A stretch of 64,000 nucleotides of DNA from Streptomyces sp. NRRL F-5122 (GCF_001507435.1 NZ_LMWH01000254.1:186001-250000); one strand, 5' to 3'. Counted from the stretch's first letter, positions 30,659 to 40,709 are shown. The notes: generated from the sequence alone by a model not told the origin. A program made the numbers and translations.

Positions 30659-33600
30659 TCACAGCCGGGGCAGCTCCGGGGGCGTCTTCGCCGGGTGCTC
30701 CTCGAGCGCGGCCAGCGCCATGCGCACGGCCTCGTCCAGTTGCACATCGCGCCCTGCGGCGTGGTCCTGCGGCGCCTGCACCACCTCGACGTCCGGATCG
30801 ACCCCGTGGTTCTCCACGCCCCAGCCGTAACCCTCCAGCCAGAACGCGTACTTCGGCTGCGTCACGAGGGTCCCGTCCACAAGGCGGTACCTGCTGTCGA
30901 TCCCGATGACCCCGCCCCAGGTCCGTGTCCCGACCACCGGCCCGATCCCGAGCGCCTTGACCGCCGCGTTCACGATGTCCCCGTCCGATCCGGAGAACTC
31001 GTTGGCGACGGCGACGACGGGTCCGCGCGGGGCGTCCTCGGGGTAGCTGTAGGCCCGCAGCCCTCGCGGGAGGTCCCAGCCCACGATCCGGCGCGCCAGC
31101 TTCTCCACCACCAGCTGGGAGGTGTGCCCGCCCCGGTTCTCCCGGACGTCCACGACCAGCCCCTCCCGGGCGACCTCGATCCGCAGGTCCCGGTGGAGCT
31201 GCGCCCACCCTGATCCCACCATGTCCGGCACGTGCAGATACCCGAGCCGCCCGCCCGAGGTCTCGTGCACATACGCCCGCCGGTCCGCCACCCAGGCGTG
31301 GTACCTGAGCGGCTCCTCGTCGGCGATCGGGACGACGACCGCGTGCCGCAGATCCCCGCCGCCCGCCGGTGAGATCGTCAGCTCCACCGGCCGGCCGGCC
31401 GTACCGACCAGCAGCGGCCCCGGTCCCGTCACCGGGTCCACCGGCCGCCCGCCCACCGCGACGATCGCGTCCCCGGTGCGCACGGCCACACCGGGTGCGG
31501 CGAGCGGCGCGCGTGCGTCCGGGTCGGAGGTCTCCGAGGGCAGCACCCGGTCGACGTGCCACTGGCCGTCGGCGTGGCGGGAGATGTCCGCGCCGAGCAG
31601 CCCCTGCCGCCGGTCCGTGTCGGCCCCGTGGCCGGGCGGCGTCACGTACGCGTGGGAGGTGCCCAGTTCGCCGTGCACCTCCCACAGGAGGTCGACCAGG
31701 TCGTCGTGCGTGGCCACCCGTCCGAGCACCGGCCGGTAGCGGTCGAGGACCCCGTCCCAGTCGATTCCGCCGAGGTCCGGCCGCCAGAAGTTGTCCCGCA
31801 TGAGACGGCCCGTCTCGTCGTACATCTGCCGCCACTCCGCGGCGGGGTCGACGGTCTGCCGCACCCGCGACAGGTCGACCGTGATGTTCGCGTCGCTGTC
31901 GTCGTCGTTCGGGGCGCGGCGGTCGCTCGGCACGACCTTGAGCCTGCCGTCGGTCCACAGCAGCACCCGCTTGCCGTCACCGCTGACCGCGAAGCGGTCG
32001 GCGTCCGCGGCGAGATGCTCGATGCGCTGCTGGACCAGGTCGTAGCGCTCCAGCTCGGTCTTGGGATCGGGGTCGTCGGGTGTGGCGCGGGAGGCTCCCA
32101 GCACACCGCGCACGGGATGCCGCAGCCACAGCACGCCGTCCTTGGCGGCCCGCAGCCCGGAGTAGCGCGCGGACTCGACCGGGAAGGGCACGATCCGGTC
32201 GCCGAGCCCGTCCAGGTCGATCCGGGTGGCGGGGGCGCCCTCGCTGTCGGGCGTCTCGTCCTTCTCGGGCGCCTCGAAGGGGCGGCCGTGCCGCTGCGGC
32301 CCGAAGGGGGACGGCGTGGTCGCGGCGAGGGTGATCAGGTGCGGCCGTGAACCGCCGACGAAGGCCAGGTCGAAGACGTGCTCGTCGTAGACGGGATCGA
32401 AGGAGCGCGCCGACAGGAACGCCAGGTGCTTGCCGTCCAGCGTGAACGCCGGTGCATAGTCGCGGAAGCGGAGCGGGGTCGCCTCGGTCACCGACAGGTC
32501 GGCCGTGTTGGCGAGCTTGAGCTGGCGCAGCGGCCGCGGGCCGGGGTGCGACCAGGCCAGCCATGCCGAGTCGGGTGAGAAGACCAGCCCGTCGGCGTCT
32601 CCGTCGTCACTGCGGTCGACCTCGCGTACCTCACCGCTGTCCCGCTCGACGAGCAGCACCCGTCCGTCGTGCGTGGCGACCGCGACGCGGCCGCCGTCGG
32701 GTGCCACCGCGAGCCCGAGCACCCGCCCCAACTGCCCGGCCGCCAGCCGGCGGGGGGTGGCTGCGGGCAGAAAACCCGTGGCGGGCGCGAACTCCAGCGC
32801 GTCCTCGCCCTCCGCGTCCGTCACCCACACCACCCACTCCTCGCCGTCGGCGCGGAAGGTGTGCGGCAGCCGGGCTCGTACGCCGTGATCCGCGGCGAGC
32901 GCGCGGGCCGGCCCCGAACGATGGGTGATCCAGTGCACGGCGCCGCGCACGGAGATCGCGCTGCCGCGTCCGGTGTGGTCGGGCGAGGCGGTCCCGAACC
33001 AGCGGCCCGCGTGCAGGGGGTACGGCTGGAGGTCCGCGCGCTGCCCGCCGAGCCGGATGTCCAGCCGCCGTGGTTCGGCGCCGTCCAGGTCGTCGAGGAG
33101 CCACAGCTCACCGGCAGAGGCGTACACCACCCGGGTGCCGTCGGTGGCGGCGTGCCGGGCGTAGAAGCCCTCCCCGCCCTCGTCCGCTCCTGCGAGCGGT
33201 GTGTGGCGGCGCAGGTCCGACCCGTCGGCCGGCGAGGAGTACACGGCCCCGACGCCCTCGTGGTCGGAGAGGAATGCGATCCTCGCCCGGTCGCCCGTTC
33301 CCACCCACAGCGGATACTCGATGTTCCCGTCGAGATCCTCGTGCAGCCGCACGAACTCGCCGTCGCCCTCACGGTCGATCCACAACTTGCCGGCGGTGCC
33401 GCCCCGGTAACGCTTCCAGTACGCGGCCTCGCGCCCCATCGGCGCGGACAGCAGGACCGTGGCGGGCCCGTACGCGACCTCGCCGACGGGCCCGTACGCC
33501 AGGGTGGTGGCCGGTCCGCCGTCGAGCGGCACGGCGCGCGCCCAGGTGCGGCGCAGCGACGCCTGACCGGCCGTGCTGAGCGCGAGCACCTGGCCCTCGG

Positions 33601-33898
33601 GGGTCCAGCCTCGCACCTGGGTCTTCGCGCTTCCCCAGTGCGTCAGGCGCTTCGAGGGGCCGCCGTCGATCGGGGCGACGTGGACTTCGGGAGCGCCGTC
33701 GCGGGTGGAGGTCCAGGCGACGACCGTGCCGTCCGGGGAGACGCGGGGGTGGTTCACGGGAACGTTGTCGGCGCTGACCCGCCAGGCACGGCCGCCGTCG
33801 AGCGGGGCGACCCAGACGTCGTCCTCGGCGGTGAAGGCGACCAACTCGCCGTGCAGATGCGGGAACCGGAGGTACGCGGGCGATGCGGACTGAGTCAC
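30659..33898 (-). CDS. Tricorn-type S41 protease
   Basis: 1079 residues. The N-terminal half is a beta-propeller with WD-like repeats (YLRFPHLHGELVAF; DNVPVNHPRVSPDGTVVAW). A PDZ-type region follows (VAVRTGDAIVAVGGRPVDPV), and a C-terminal S41 core has its nucleophile near Ser971 in EFSGSDGDIVN. Tricorn homologues degrade peptides released by the proteasome or Clp proteases, in the cytoplasm. The length is typical. No signal peptide is present. Confidence 0.92.
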   Translation of the reverse strand: MTQSASPAYLRFPHLHGELVAFTAEDDVWVAPLDGGRAWRVSADNVPVNHPRVSPDGTVVAWTSTRDGAPEVHVAPIDGGPSKRLTHWGSAKTQVRGWTPEGQVLALSTAGQASLRRTWARAVPLDGGPATTLAYGPVGEVAYGPATVLLSAPMGREAAYWKRYRGGTAGKLWIDREGDGEFVRLHEDLDGNIEYPLWVGTGDRARIAFLSDHEGVGAVYSSPADGSDLRRHTPLAGADEGGEGFYARHAATDGTRVVYASAGELWLLDDLDGAEPRRLDIRLGGQRADLQPYPLHAGRWFGTASPDHTGRGSAISVRGAVHWITHRSGPARALAADHGVRARLPHTFRADGEEWVVWVTDAEGEDALEFAPATGFLPAATPRRLAAGQLGRVLGLAVAPDGGRVAVATHDGRVLLVERDSGEVREVDRSDDGDADGLVFSPDSAWLAWSHPGPRPLRQLKLANTADLSVTEATPLRFRDYAPAFTLDGKHLAFLSARSFDPVYDEHVFDLAFVGGSRPHLITLAATTPSPFGPQRHGRPFEAPEKDETPDSEGAPATRIDLDGLGDRIVPFPVESARYSGLRAAKDGVLWLRHPVRGVLGASRATPDDPDPKTELERYDLVQQRIEHLAADADRFAVSGDGKRVLLWTDGRLKVVPSDRRAPNDDDSDANITVDLSRVRQTVDPAAEWRQMYDETGRLMRDNFWRPDLGGIDWDGVLDRYRPVLGRVATHDDLVDLLWEVHGELGTSHAYVTPPGHGADTDRRQGLLGADISRHADGQWHVDRVLPSETSDPDARAPLAAPGVAVRTGDAIVAVGGRPVDPVTGPGPLLVGTAGRPVELTISPAGGGDLRHAVVVPIADEEPLRYHAWVADRRAYVHETSGGRLGYLHVPDMVGSGWAQLHRDLRIEVAREGLVVDVRENRGGHTSQLVVEKLARRIVGWDLPRGLRAYSYPEDAPRGPVVAVANEFSGSDGDIVNAAVKALGIGPVVGTRTWGGVIGIDSRYRLVDGTLVTQPKYAFWLEGYGWGVENHGVDPDVEVVQAPQDHAAGRDVQLDEAVRMALAALEEHPAKTPPELPRL

Positions 33899-33968
33899 CG
33901 GATCACCCTAAGCAGCGATCTCGTTCCCTGACAGGGGTTTTCCCGGATGAAACCGCCCCGGGGGGACG

Positions 33969-34529
33969 TCACTTGCCCCGCACCGGCCAGCAGGTCGGAT
34001 CGCCTTGGCACCAGATCGTCCTCGTGACGGTGACTGTGGGCCCGGGCTGCCCGGGAGCGGTCGGGCGGAACGTGACGGGCGGGATCGGGCTGGCGGCGGC
34101 GTTGCAGTCGCCGAGGCCGCTGACGTGGAACCAGCGTCTGCCGCCCACGGTGGCCGTGAGGTTCCCGCGTACGCACTTGCCGTCGACGGCGCGGGTGACC
34201 CTGCCCGTGACGGTGATGTCCCTCTTGTCGTCGGTCTGGCCCTGGCAGTCCACGGTGACGACGGTGCTCGCGGACGGCGCGGGCGTCCGGTGGGAGGCGG
34301 GGGACCTGCTGCCGTAGTCGCCCACGCAGCTCAGCCAGCGCACCTTCACATGCTGCCGTTCCAGTTGCCTGGTCGCGGTCTGGTCGGTCGTGTAGGCCAC
34401 CGACGCGGAACTCAGGTCACCGGGTTGGCACGCGACGGCTCCGCCCGCGGTGACCAGCACGGCCCCGGTCACGGCCGCGAGCCGCCGCCCGCCTCCCGGC
34501 CGCCGCCGAATCCGTCTCAACACCCCCAT
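33969..34529 (-). CDS. Small secreted lipoprotein, unknown function
   Basis: 186 residues. An Arg-rich start, a hydrophobic stretch and a lipobox ending at AVAC indicate a lipid-anchored surface protein. The mature part has six or so cysteines (WLSCVGD, VDCQG, KCVRGN, LGDCN, IWCQGDPTCW) that could form disulfides. I do not recognise a domain. The frame and codon bias are consistent with a real gene, but it is a weak family call. Confidence 0.6.
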   Translation of the reverse strand: MGVLRRIRRRPGGGRRLAAVTGAVLVTAGGAVACQPGDLSSASVAYTTDQTATRQLERQHVKVRWLSCVGDYGSRSPASHRTPAPSASTVVTVDCQGQTDDKRDITVTGRVTRAVDGKCVRGNLTATVGGRRWFHVSGLGDCNAAASPIPPVTFRPTAPGQPGPTVTVTRTIWCQGDPTCWPVRGK

Positions 34530-34638
34530 GGAGAGCAGCCTGCCACTCCACGGCCCAGAGGGACAGGGCGCATACGGCCATGTACACGCCCCCGTTCACT
34601 CCTACGGAACGTGTGCCGCCGCCGCGCGCCGGACGACG

Positions 34639-35031
34639 TCAGGGGAGCAGCAGGAGCCACTCCTGGAGCTCCACCAGATTGCCCTCCGGGTCCTTGAGAT
34701 GGGCGACACGCATGCGGTCGGTCATGGGGGCCGGACCGTGCAGGAGGGTCGCACCCCTGGACGTGATCTGCTCGCAGTACGCGTCCAGGTCGTCCACCCG
34801 CAGCACCACGAGCGAACGATGGCCGGTGGCCTCGTCGGACAGTTCGCCGAGGACCCCGGCCATCATCGACCGGTCCTGCAGCGCGATGCCCGCCGAACCG
34901 GTGGCGGGGCTGAACTTCTCGTACGGTCCGTCCACCGCTCCCGACTGGGGTTTGAGCCCGAGGACCTGCGCGTAGAACCGGTAGCACTCCGCGAAGTCCG
35001 AGACCAGCAGTCGTATCTGTGCGAGTTCCAT
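34639..35031 (-). CDS. VOC (glyoxalase-fold) family protein
   Basis: 130 residues from the ATG at 35031. Two beta-alpha-beta-beta-beta modules are visible: VSDFAECYRFYAQVLGLKPQ and VDDLDAYCEQITSRGATLL, with PEGNLVELQEW at the end. The fold supports glyoxalases, dioxygenases and antibiotic-binding proteins, so the activity is open. It sits 16 bp downstream of the rsmE gene on the same strand. Confidence 0.8.
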   Translation of the reverse strand: MELAQIRLLVSDFAECYRFYAQVLGLKPQSGAVDGPYEKFSPATGSAGIALQDRSMMAGVLGELSDEATGHRSLVVLRVDDLDAYCEQITSRGATLLHGPAPMTDRMRVAHLKDPEGNLVELQEWLLLLP

Positions 35032-35047
35032 GGAGCGCCCCCGTGGG

Positions 35048-35788
35048 TCAGGACCAGCGGCCCGTACGGACGAGCAGCAGAGCGGCCGCCGCAGTTCCGG
35101 CTGTCGATGTACGCAGGACGGTACGCCCCAGCCGGAACGCCCTCGCACCCGCGTCACCGAAGAGCGCCAACTCCTCGGGCGACACGCCTCCTTCGGGCCC
35201 GACGACCAGCACGATCCGGCCCTCCGCGGGCAGGTCCACCGTCGCCAGGGGCTCGTCGCCGCTCTCGTGCAGGACCACGGCGAGATCGGCCTCGGCCAGA
35301 AGTTCCGCCACCTGCTTGGTCGTCGCCGCGTCCGCGACCTCCGGGAAGCGCACCCGGCGGGACTGCTTGCCCGCCTCGCGGGCGGTGGCCCGCCATTTGC
35401 CGAGCGCCTTGAGCCCGCGGTCGCCCTTCCACTGCGTGATGCACCGGGAGGCCGCCCAGGGGACGATCGCGTCCACGCCGACCTCGGTCATCGTCTCCAC
35501 GGCCAACTCGCCCCGGTCGCCCTTGGGCAGCGCCTGGACGACGGTGATGCGCACCGCCGGCGAAGGCTCCTCGTGGAGGGACTCGAGGTCCATGACCACC
35601 AGCCGGTCCTTGCCCTCGGCGGTCTTCACCACGCCCTCGGTCCACCGGCCGTGTCCGTCGGTGAGGACCACGTCCTCACCGGGCCGCAGCCGTTTCACCG
35701 ACACCGCGTGCCGGCCCTCCGGTCCGTCGAGCACGAACTCCGGGCCGATTCCGTCGAGTCGGTCCACGACGAAGACGGGAGCCGTCAT
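35048..35788 (-). CDS. rsmE: 16S rRNA (uracil-1498-N3)-methyltransferase
   Basis: 246 residues. The SPOUT knot motifs LVVGPEGGVSPEEL and LGRTVLRTSTAGTAA are clear. The N-terminal PUA-like part includes FVLDGPEGRHAVSVKRLRPGED. It methylates U1498 of 16S rRNA using SAM. The start overlaps the stop of the nitronate monooxygenase-like gene by 4 bp. Confidence 0.94.
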   Translation of the reverse strand: MTAPVFVVDRLDGIGPEFVLDGPEGRHAVSVKRLRPGEDVVLTDGHGRWTEGVVKTAEGKDRLVVMDLESLHEEPSPAVRITVVQALPKGDRGELAVETMTEVGVDAIVPWAASRCITQWKGDRGLKALGKWRATAREAGKQSRRVRFPEVADAATTKQVAELLAEADLAVVLHESGDEPLATVDLPAEGRIVLVVGPEGGVSPEELALFGDAGARAFRLGRTVLRTSTAGTAAAALLLVRTGRWS

Positions 35789-36906
35789 CGCCCGGCACCG
35801 CCTCTCGACAACGCTGTCGCCGCCGCCTCCAGTTCGGCCGCCAGCACCTCCACCAGTTGCCCGGCGGGCAGCTCACGGGCCTGGCGGTGTCCCTGCCCGG
35901 CCCACAGTCCCATGCCCTGTGCGTCGCCCGCCGCGGCGGCCGCCTTGCGCAGCGGAGCGGTGAGGTGGTTGATCTCCGGGTACGCGGCCGGCGCGTAGGG
36001 GCCGTGCTCCCGCATGAAGCGGTTGACCAGACCGCGGGCCGGGCGCCCGCTGAATGCGCGCGTCAACTCCGTCCGCACGAACAGGGGATCGGTCAGCGCC
36101 TGCTTGTGCAGGGGGTGGGCGCCTGACTCGGGGGTCGCGAGGAAGGCCGTGCCCAACTGCGCGGCGCTCGCGCCCGCCGCGAGCACCGCGGCGATCTGGC
36201 CGCCGCGCATGATGCCGCCGGCCGCCACGATCGGGATGCCCACGGTCTCGCGCACCTGCGACACAAGGGCCAGCAGGCCGATGCCGGATCCGTCGTTCTC
36301 CTGGATGTCCCGGTGGGTGCCCTGGTGTCCGCCGGCCTCGACGCCCTGCGCGATCACCGCGTCCGCGCCCGCCTCCTGCACGGCGCGTGCCTCGTCCGGG
36401 GTGGTCGCGGTGACAAGGGTGAACGTGCCCACGCGACGCAGGGACTCCAGGACCTCAGCAGTGGGGACCCCGAAGTGGAACGAGACGGCGGGCACCGGGT
36501 TGTCGAGGAGAACGGCGAGCTTGACGTCGTAGCCGTCGTCGCGGCCGCTGTCGGGGTCGCCGAGTTCGGTCTCGTACCAGGCGGCCTCACCGGCGAGCTG
36601 GTTGGCGTAGACCTCCACGGCCGCGGCGGAAGGCAGCGCGGCGCCCGCCGCTCCGGTGGAGCCCGTGCTTGCACCGGGATACTCGGGCTGCGGCATGAAC
36701 ACGTTCACACCGAAGGGTCCGTTCGTCAGCCCGCGGAGCTGCTTGATCTCCTGGTACATGCCGTCGGCCGTCTTGTACCCGGCAGCGAGGAATCCCAGGC
36801 CGCCGGCATCGGTCACGGCGGCGGCGAGCTGCGGTACGGAGACACCGCCCGCCATGGGGGCCTGCACGATCGGATGACGGAGGAGATCGGTCAGCGCGGA
36901 GGACAT
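35785..36906 (-). CDS. Nitronate monooxygenase-like flavoprotein
   Basis: 373 residues. FMN-dependent TIM barrel with QAPMAGGVSVPQLAAAVTDAGGLGFLAAG near the N-terminus and the phosphate-binding QGVEAGGHQG and GGIMRGGQIAAVLAAGA. Members oxidise alkyl nitronates such as propionate-3-nitronate. It is transcribed with rsmE and the VOC gene. The 148-bp stretch upstream contains a 28-bp palindrome (36948-36975). Confidence 0.88.
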   Translation of the reverse strand: MSSALTDLLRHPIVQAPMAGGVSVPQLAAAVTDAGGLGFLAAGYKTADGMYQEIKQLRGLTNGPFGVNVFMPQPEYPGASTGSTGAAGAALPSAAAVEVYANQLAGEAAWYETELGDPDSGRDDGYDVKLAVLLDNPVPAVSFHFGVPTAEVLESLRRVGTFTLVTATTPDEARAVQEAGADAVIAQGVEAGGHQGTHRDIQENDGSGIGLLALVSQVRETVGIPIVAAGGIMRGGQIAAVLAAGASAAQLGTAFLATPESGAHPLHKQALTDPLFVRTELTRAFSGRPARGLVNRFMREHGPYAPAAYPEINHLTAPLRKAAAAAGDAQGMGLWAGQGHRQARELPAGQLVEVLAAELEAAATALSRGGAGR

Positions 36907-36947
36907 GACGGCATGTTGTCACGTCCTCCGAACAAGTCCGAATCCGG

Positions 36948-36975
36948 CCTTCCCCTGGCATATGCCAGGGGAAGG
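36948..36975. terminator. 28-bp perfect palindrome after dnaJ
   Basis: CCTTCCCCTGGCAT followed by its exact complement forms a gapless inverted repeat, 80 bp past the dnaJ stop. It probably terminates hrcA-dnaJ transcription. A regulatory site for the nitronate gene starting at 36906 is the other possibility. Confidence 0.5.
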
Positions 36976-37054
36976 AACAACGCATCAGGACGATGGATGA
37001 AGGTCCGCGGGCGGCGGAATCCGGCCTGCGGCGCGCCGGGCGCCCGCCCGGCGG

Positions 37055-38191
37055 TCACCGTCCGTTGAACGCGTCCTTCAGCCGTGAGAACAGCCCCTGC
37101 TGACCCGGCTGGAACTGCCCCTGCGGCCGCTCCTCGCCGCGCAGCGCCGCCAGCTCGCGCAGCAGGCGCTCCTGCTCGGGGTCCAGCTTCGACGGCGTCT
37201 GCACCTCGACATGGACGATCAGATCGCCGCGCCCACCGCCGCGCAGATGTGTGACACCGCGGGTGTGCAGGGGGATCGACTGCCCGGACTGCGTGCCGGG
37301 ACGGATGTCGACCTCCTCCAGGCCGTCGAGCGTCTCCAGCGGGACCTTCGTGCCGAGGGCCGCCGCCGTCATCGGGATGGTGACCGTGCAGTGCAGATCG
37401 TCCCCGCGGCGCTGGAAGACCGAGTGCGGCAGCTCGTGGATCTCCACGTACAGGTCACCGGCGGGACCGCCGCCGGGGCCGACCTCGCCCTCGCCCGCGA
37501 GCTGGATCCGGGTGCCGTTGTCGACACCGGCGGGGATCTTGACGGTGAGCGTCCTGCGGGAGCGCACCCGTCCGTCGCCCGCGCACTCGGGGCACGGGTT
37601 CGGGACGATGGTGCCGAAGCCCTGGCACTGCGGGCACGGCCGGGACGTCATGACCTGGCCCAGGAAGGACCGGGTGACCTGCGAGACCTCGCCGCGGCCG
37701 CGGCACATGTCACAGGTCTGCGCGGAGGTGCCGGGCGCGGCGCCCTCGCCGTTGCAGGTGTTGCAGACGACGGCGGTGTCGACCTGGATGTCCTTCGTCG
37801 TGCCGAAGGCCGCCTCGTCGAGCTCGATCTCGAGCCGGATCATGGCGTCCTGGCCCCGGCGGGTGCGCGAGCGCGGTCCGCGCTGCGACGCCGTGCCGAA
37901 GAAGGCGTCCATGATGTCCGAGAAGTTCCCGAAACCACCCGCACCGAAGCCGCCCGCACCGGCGCCGCCCGCCTGGGACAGCGGGTCACCACCGAGGTCG
38001 TAGACCTGCTTCTTCTGCGGGTCCGAGAGCACCTCGTACGCGGCGTTGATCTCCTTGAACCGCTCCTGCGTCTTGGGATCGGGGTTGACGTCCGGGTGCA
38101 GCTCGCGGGCGAGCCGACGGAACGCCTTCTTGATCTCTTCCTGCGACGCGTCGCGGCGCACGCCGAGTACGGCGTAGTAGTCCGTGGCCAC
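37055..38191 (-). CDS. dnaJ: Chaperone DnaJ
   Basis: 378 residues, GTG start. J domain with HPD in ELHPDVNP (about residue 33), then a G/F-rich linker. Four zinc-binding CxxCxGxG repeats follow ([32 protein letters not shown]), then the C-terminal substrate-binding region. It is the DnaK co-chaperone. It starts at the base after the hrcA stop (TAA-GTG), so the two are translationally coupled and share control by the CIRCE element. It is probably the second dnaJ paralogue (dnaJ2), as no grpE/dnaK lies here. Confidence 0.95.
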   Translation of the reverse strand: MATDYYAVLGVRRDASQEEIKKAFRRLARELHPDVNPDPKTQERFKEINAAYEVLSDPQKKQVYDLGGDPLSQAGGAGAGGFGAGGFGNFSDIMDAFFGTASQRGPRSRTRRGQDAMIRLEIELDEAAFGTTKDIQVDTAVVCNTCNGEGAAPGTSAQTCDMCRGRGEVSQVTRSFLGQVMTSRPCPQCQGFGTIVPNPCPECAGDGRVRSRRTLTVKIPAGVDNGTRIQLAGEGEVGPGGGPAGDLYVEIHELPHSVFQRRGDDLHCTVTIPMTAAALGTKVPLETLDGLEEVDIRPGTQSGQSIPLHTRGVTHLRGGGRGDLIVHVEVQTPSKLDPEQERLLRELAALRGEERPQGQFQPGQQGLFSRLKDAFNGR

Positions 38192-39211
38192 TTACGACTC
38201 CGCCAGGATCTGTCCGACGTACCGTGCCACCGCTCGTACCGCTCCCATCGTTCCCGGGTAATCCATGCGGGTCGGTCCGACCACGCCAAGTTTCGCTACT
38301 GCTTCGCCGCCCGAACCGTAGCCCACGGAGACGACGGACGTGGAGTTGAGTCCCTCGTGCGCGTTCTCGTGACCGATACGCACCCGCATGGCCGGATCCT
38401 TCGCCTCGCCCAGCAACTTGAGGAGCACGACCTGCTCCTCGAGCGCCTCGAGGACGGGGCGGATGGTGAGAGGGAAGTCATGCCCGAAGCGGGTGAGATT
38501 GGCGGTTCCGCCGATCATCAGCCGCTCCTCGGTCTCCTCCACCAGTGTCTCCAGCAAAGTGGAGAGCACCGTAGCGACCGTACTGCGGTCCTCCGGCTCC
38601 TCGAAGGCCTCGGCCAGGTCCTGCACCAGCTGCGGGACGTCCGCGAAGCGGCGGCCGGCGACCCGGCTGTTGAGCCGGGCGCGCAGATCGGCCAGCGACG
38701 CCTCGCCGAACGGCGCGGGGCAGTCGATCATGCGCTGCTCGACCCGGCCGGTGTCCGTGATCAGCACGAGCATCACACGTGCGGGTGCCATCGACAGCAG
38801 TTCCACATGGCGCACCGTGGAGCGCGTCAGCGAGGGATACTGCACGACCGCGACCTGCCGGGTGAGCTGCGCGAGCAGCCGCACCGTACGCGTGACGACG
38901 TCGTCGAGGTCGACGGCGCTCTCCAGGAAGCTCTGGATCGCGCGGCGCTCTGGCGGGCTCATCGGTTTGACGGCCGCGAGCTTGTCGACGAAGAGTCGGT
39001 AGCCCTTGTCCGTGGGGATGCGCCCGGCGCTGGTGTGCGGCTGGGCGATGTAGCCCTCCTCCTCCAGCACGGCCATGTCGTTGCGGACGGTGGCCGGGGA
39101 CACACCGAGCTTGTGCCGTTCGGTGAGGGCCTTGGAGCCCACCGGCTCCTCGGTTCCCACGTAGTCCTGGACGATGGCGCGCAGCACTTCGAGCCGGCGT
39201 TCACTGAGCAT
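38192..39211 (-). CDS. hrcA: Heat-inducible transcription repressor HrcA
   Basis: 339 residues. The N-terminal winged helix includes [21 protein letters not shown]. The rest shows the HrcA features ([24 protein letters not shown]). HrcA binds CIRCE elements to repress chaperone genes until heat stress. The start MLSERRLEV at 39211 has GGAGG seven bases upstream; the longer frame to 39274 runs through the CIRCE operator and is rejected. CIRCE 34-60 bp upstream indicates autorepression of hrcA-dnaJ. Confidence 0.96.
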   Translation of the reverse strand: MLSERRLEVLRAIVQDYVGTEEPVGSKALTERHKLGVSPATVRNDMAVLEEEGYIAQPHTSAGRIPTDKGYRLFVDKLAAVKPMSPPERRAIQSFLESAVDLDDVVTRTVRLLAQLTRQVAVVQYPSLTRSTVRHVELLSMAPARVMLVLITDTGRVEQRMIDCPAPFGEASLADLRARLNSRVAGRRFADVPQLVQDLAEAFEEPEDRSTVATVLSTLLETLVEETEERLMIGGTANLTRFGHDFPLTIRPVLEALEEQVVLLKLLGEAKDPAMRVRIGHENAHEGLNSTSVVSVGYGSGGEAVAKLGVVGPTRMDYPGTMGAVRAVARYVGQILAES

Positions 39212-39244
39212 CGCGCACACCTCCAGTGTCCCCTTGGCGCTTCC

Positions 39245-39271
39245 CTGGCACTCTGTGCATGCGAGTGCCAA
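39245..39271. promoter_or_regulatory. CIRCE operator of hrcA-dnaJ
   Basis: CTGGCACTC (39245-39253) - 9 bases - GAGTGCCAA (39263-39271) matches the CIRCE inverted repeat, bound by HrcA, in all but its outermost base pairs. It lies just upstream of hrcA on the minus strand. Confidence 0.9.
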
Positions 39272-39799
39272 CATCCCGGAGCAAGTGTACGGCGGTCGGG
39301 TACGCCCCCGGCAAGGGCGGCAGCGCCGTCGTACCCACGTGTGCCGGCCCCTCGTACCGACGTGTACCGACCTGTCCCGGGGTGTCCCCGCCGGGCGGCC
39401 GCGGACGGCGTCGCCGTACGGCGGTGTCGCGGGAAGGGTCCGGACGGGGGCCCACCACCCCCGGTCCGGAACCGCACGGCCGGACCGGGCGTGGAGGAGC
39501 GGGCGGGCCGGCGCGGGCCGGGCGGGGTCCGGCGCCCGTACGAGGGCGCAGCCCGCACGCCGGGGCGGCGCGGCCCGCGGCGCCCGCCGGCACGGACCGC
39601 CGTGTGACGCATCTCGCGCTCACGGGCGCGAGGTCGTCCGGAGTGCTCGTCCCCGCCCGCCGCCTCTCCCCGGGAAGCGGACGACGGCGGTGGCCCTCCA
39701 CGGGGCCTGGTCCCGCGAGCCGTGGGCAGGCGGCTCGTTCCGGCGTGTCGTGGCACCTCGTACGCCTTCCGGGTTCGCGCTTCTCCTATCGTCATCCGA
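39272..39799. other. Gene-free stretch between CIRCE and DUF3097
   Basis: About 530 bp, extremely GC-rich, with several runs of GGCC/CCGG-type sequence and repeated CGTAC-type motifs near 39300-39370. Open frames here are by-products of GC bias; none has a plausible start or protein. Just before the DUF3097 start, TATCGT at 39787-39792 resembles a -10 element close to the ATG, which would give a leaderless transcript; this is weak. Confidence 0.4.
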
Positions 39800-40603
39800 A
39801 TGCGCCAGTATTCGCCGGACCTGACTCCGCCGTGGAAGAAGCCCAAGCCCGTGCCGGAGGTCCCGGCGGACCCCGGTCTGGTGGTCGAGGAGCCGAGCAC
39901 CGGCTTCTGCGGTGCGGTGATCCGCTGCGAGGCGGGCACGGTGACCCTGGAGGACCGCTTTGGCAAGCACCGGGTGTTCCCCCTGGAACCGCGTGGCTTC
40001 CTGCTGGAGGGCCGGGTGGTGACGCTGGTGCGCCCGTCGAATGCGCCGGTACGCCCCACGCGTACGGCGTCGGGCTCGGTGGCGGTCCCCGCGGCCCGCG
40101 CGCGTGTCGCCCGTGCCGGCCGCATCTATGTGGAGGGCCGCCACGACGCGGAACTGGTCGAGCGGGTGTGGGGCGACGACCTGCGCATCGAGGGCGTGGT
40201 CGTGGAGTACCTGGAGGGGGTCGACGACCTGCCGTCGATCGTCTCGTCGTTCTCCCCCGGCCCCGATGCCCGCCTGGGCGTCCTGGTGGACCATCTGGTC
40301 CCCGGCACGAAGGAATGGCGCATCGCGGAGTCGGTGACGAGCGAGCACGCGCTGGTGGTCGGGCATCCCTACATCGACGTCTGGGAGGCCGTGAAGCCGT
40401 CGTCGGTCGGCATCCGGGAGTGGCCGCGCATCCCGCACGGCGAGGACTGGAAGAAGGGCGTGTGCCGGGCCCTGGGCTGGCCGGAGAACACGGGTGAGGC
40501 CTGGCAGCGGATCCTGTCCCGGGTGCGGTCCTACAAGGATCTGGAGCCGGAGCTGCTGGGCAGGGTGGAGGAGCTGATCGACTTCGTCACGGTTCAACCG
40601 TGA
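39800..40603 (+). CDS. DUF3097 family protein
   Basis: 267 residues from MRQYSPDLTPPWKKP. Conserved segments are FGKHRVFPLEPRGFLLEGRVVTLVRP, then GRIYVEGRHDAELVERVWGDDLRIEGVVVEYLEGVDDL and LVDHLVPGTKEWRIAES. The YVEGRHDAEL ... LVDHLVPG pattern has the look of a toprim-like metal-binding fold, but this is an inference. The family is restricted to actinobacteria and usually sits beside hemW, as here (convergent, 106-bp gap). Function unknown. Confidence 0.85.
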   Translation: MRQYSPDLTPPWKKPKPVPEVPADPGLVVEEPSTGFCGAVIRCEAGTVTLEDRFGKHRVFPLEPRGFLLEGRVVTLVRPSNAPVRPTRTASGSVAVPAARARVARAGRIYVEGRHDAELVERVWGDDLRIEGVVVEYLEGVDDLPSIVSSFSPGPDARLGVLVDHLVPGTKEWRIAESVTSEHALVVGHPYIDVWEAVKPSSVGIREWPRIPHGEDWKKGVCRALGWPENTGEAWQRILSRVRSYKDLEPELLGRVEELIDFVTVQP

Positions 40604-40709
40604 GCGACGGCAGGGCGCCCGGCCCTCCGCCACCGCGAGTACACCGCCGACCCGTCGACCGGGACAGGGCCCGAACCACCGCCGCGCGGTGGCCGGCCCC
40701 ACCCGGTGA

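Noticed and set aside
39226..40497. 423-codon plus-strand frame starting upstream of DUF3097
   Set aside because: Runs through the CIRCE region and overlaps DUF3097 in another frame; composition is Arg/Pro/Gly noise.
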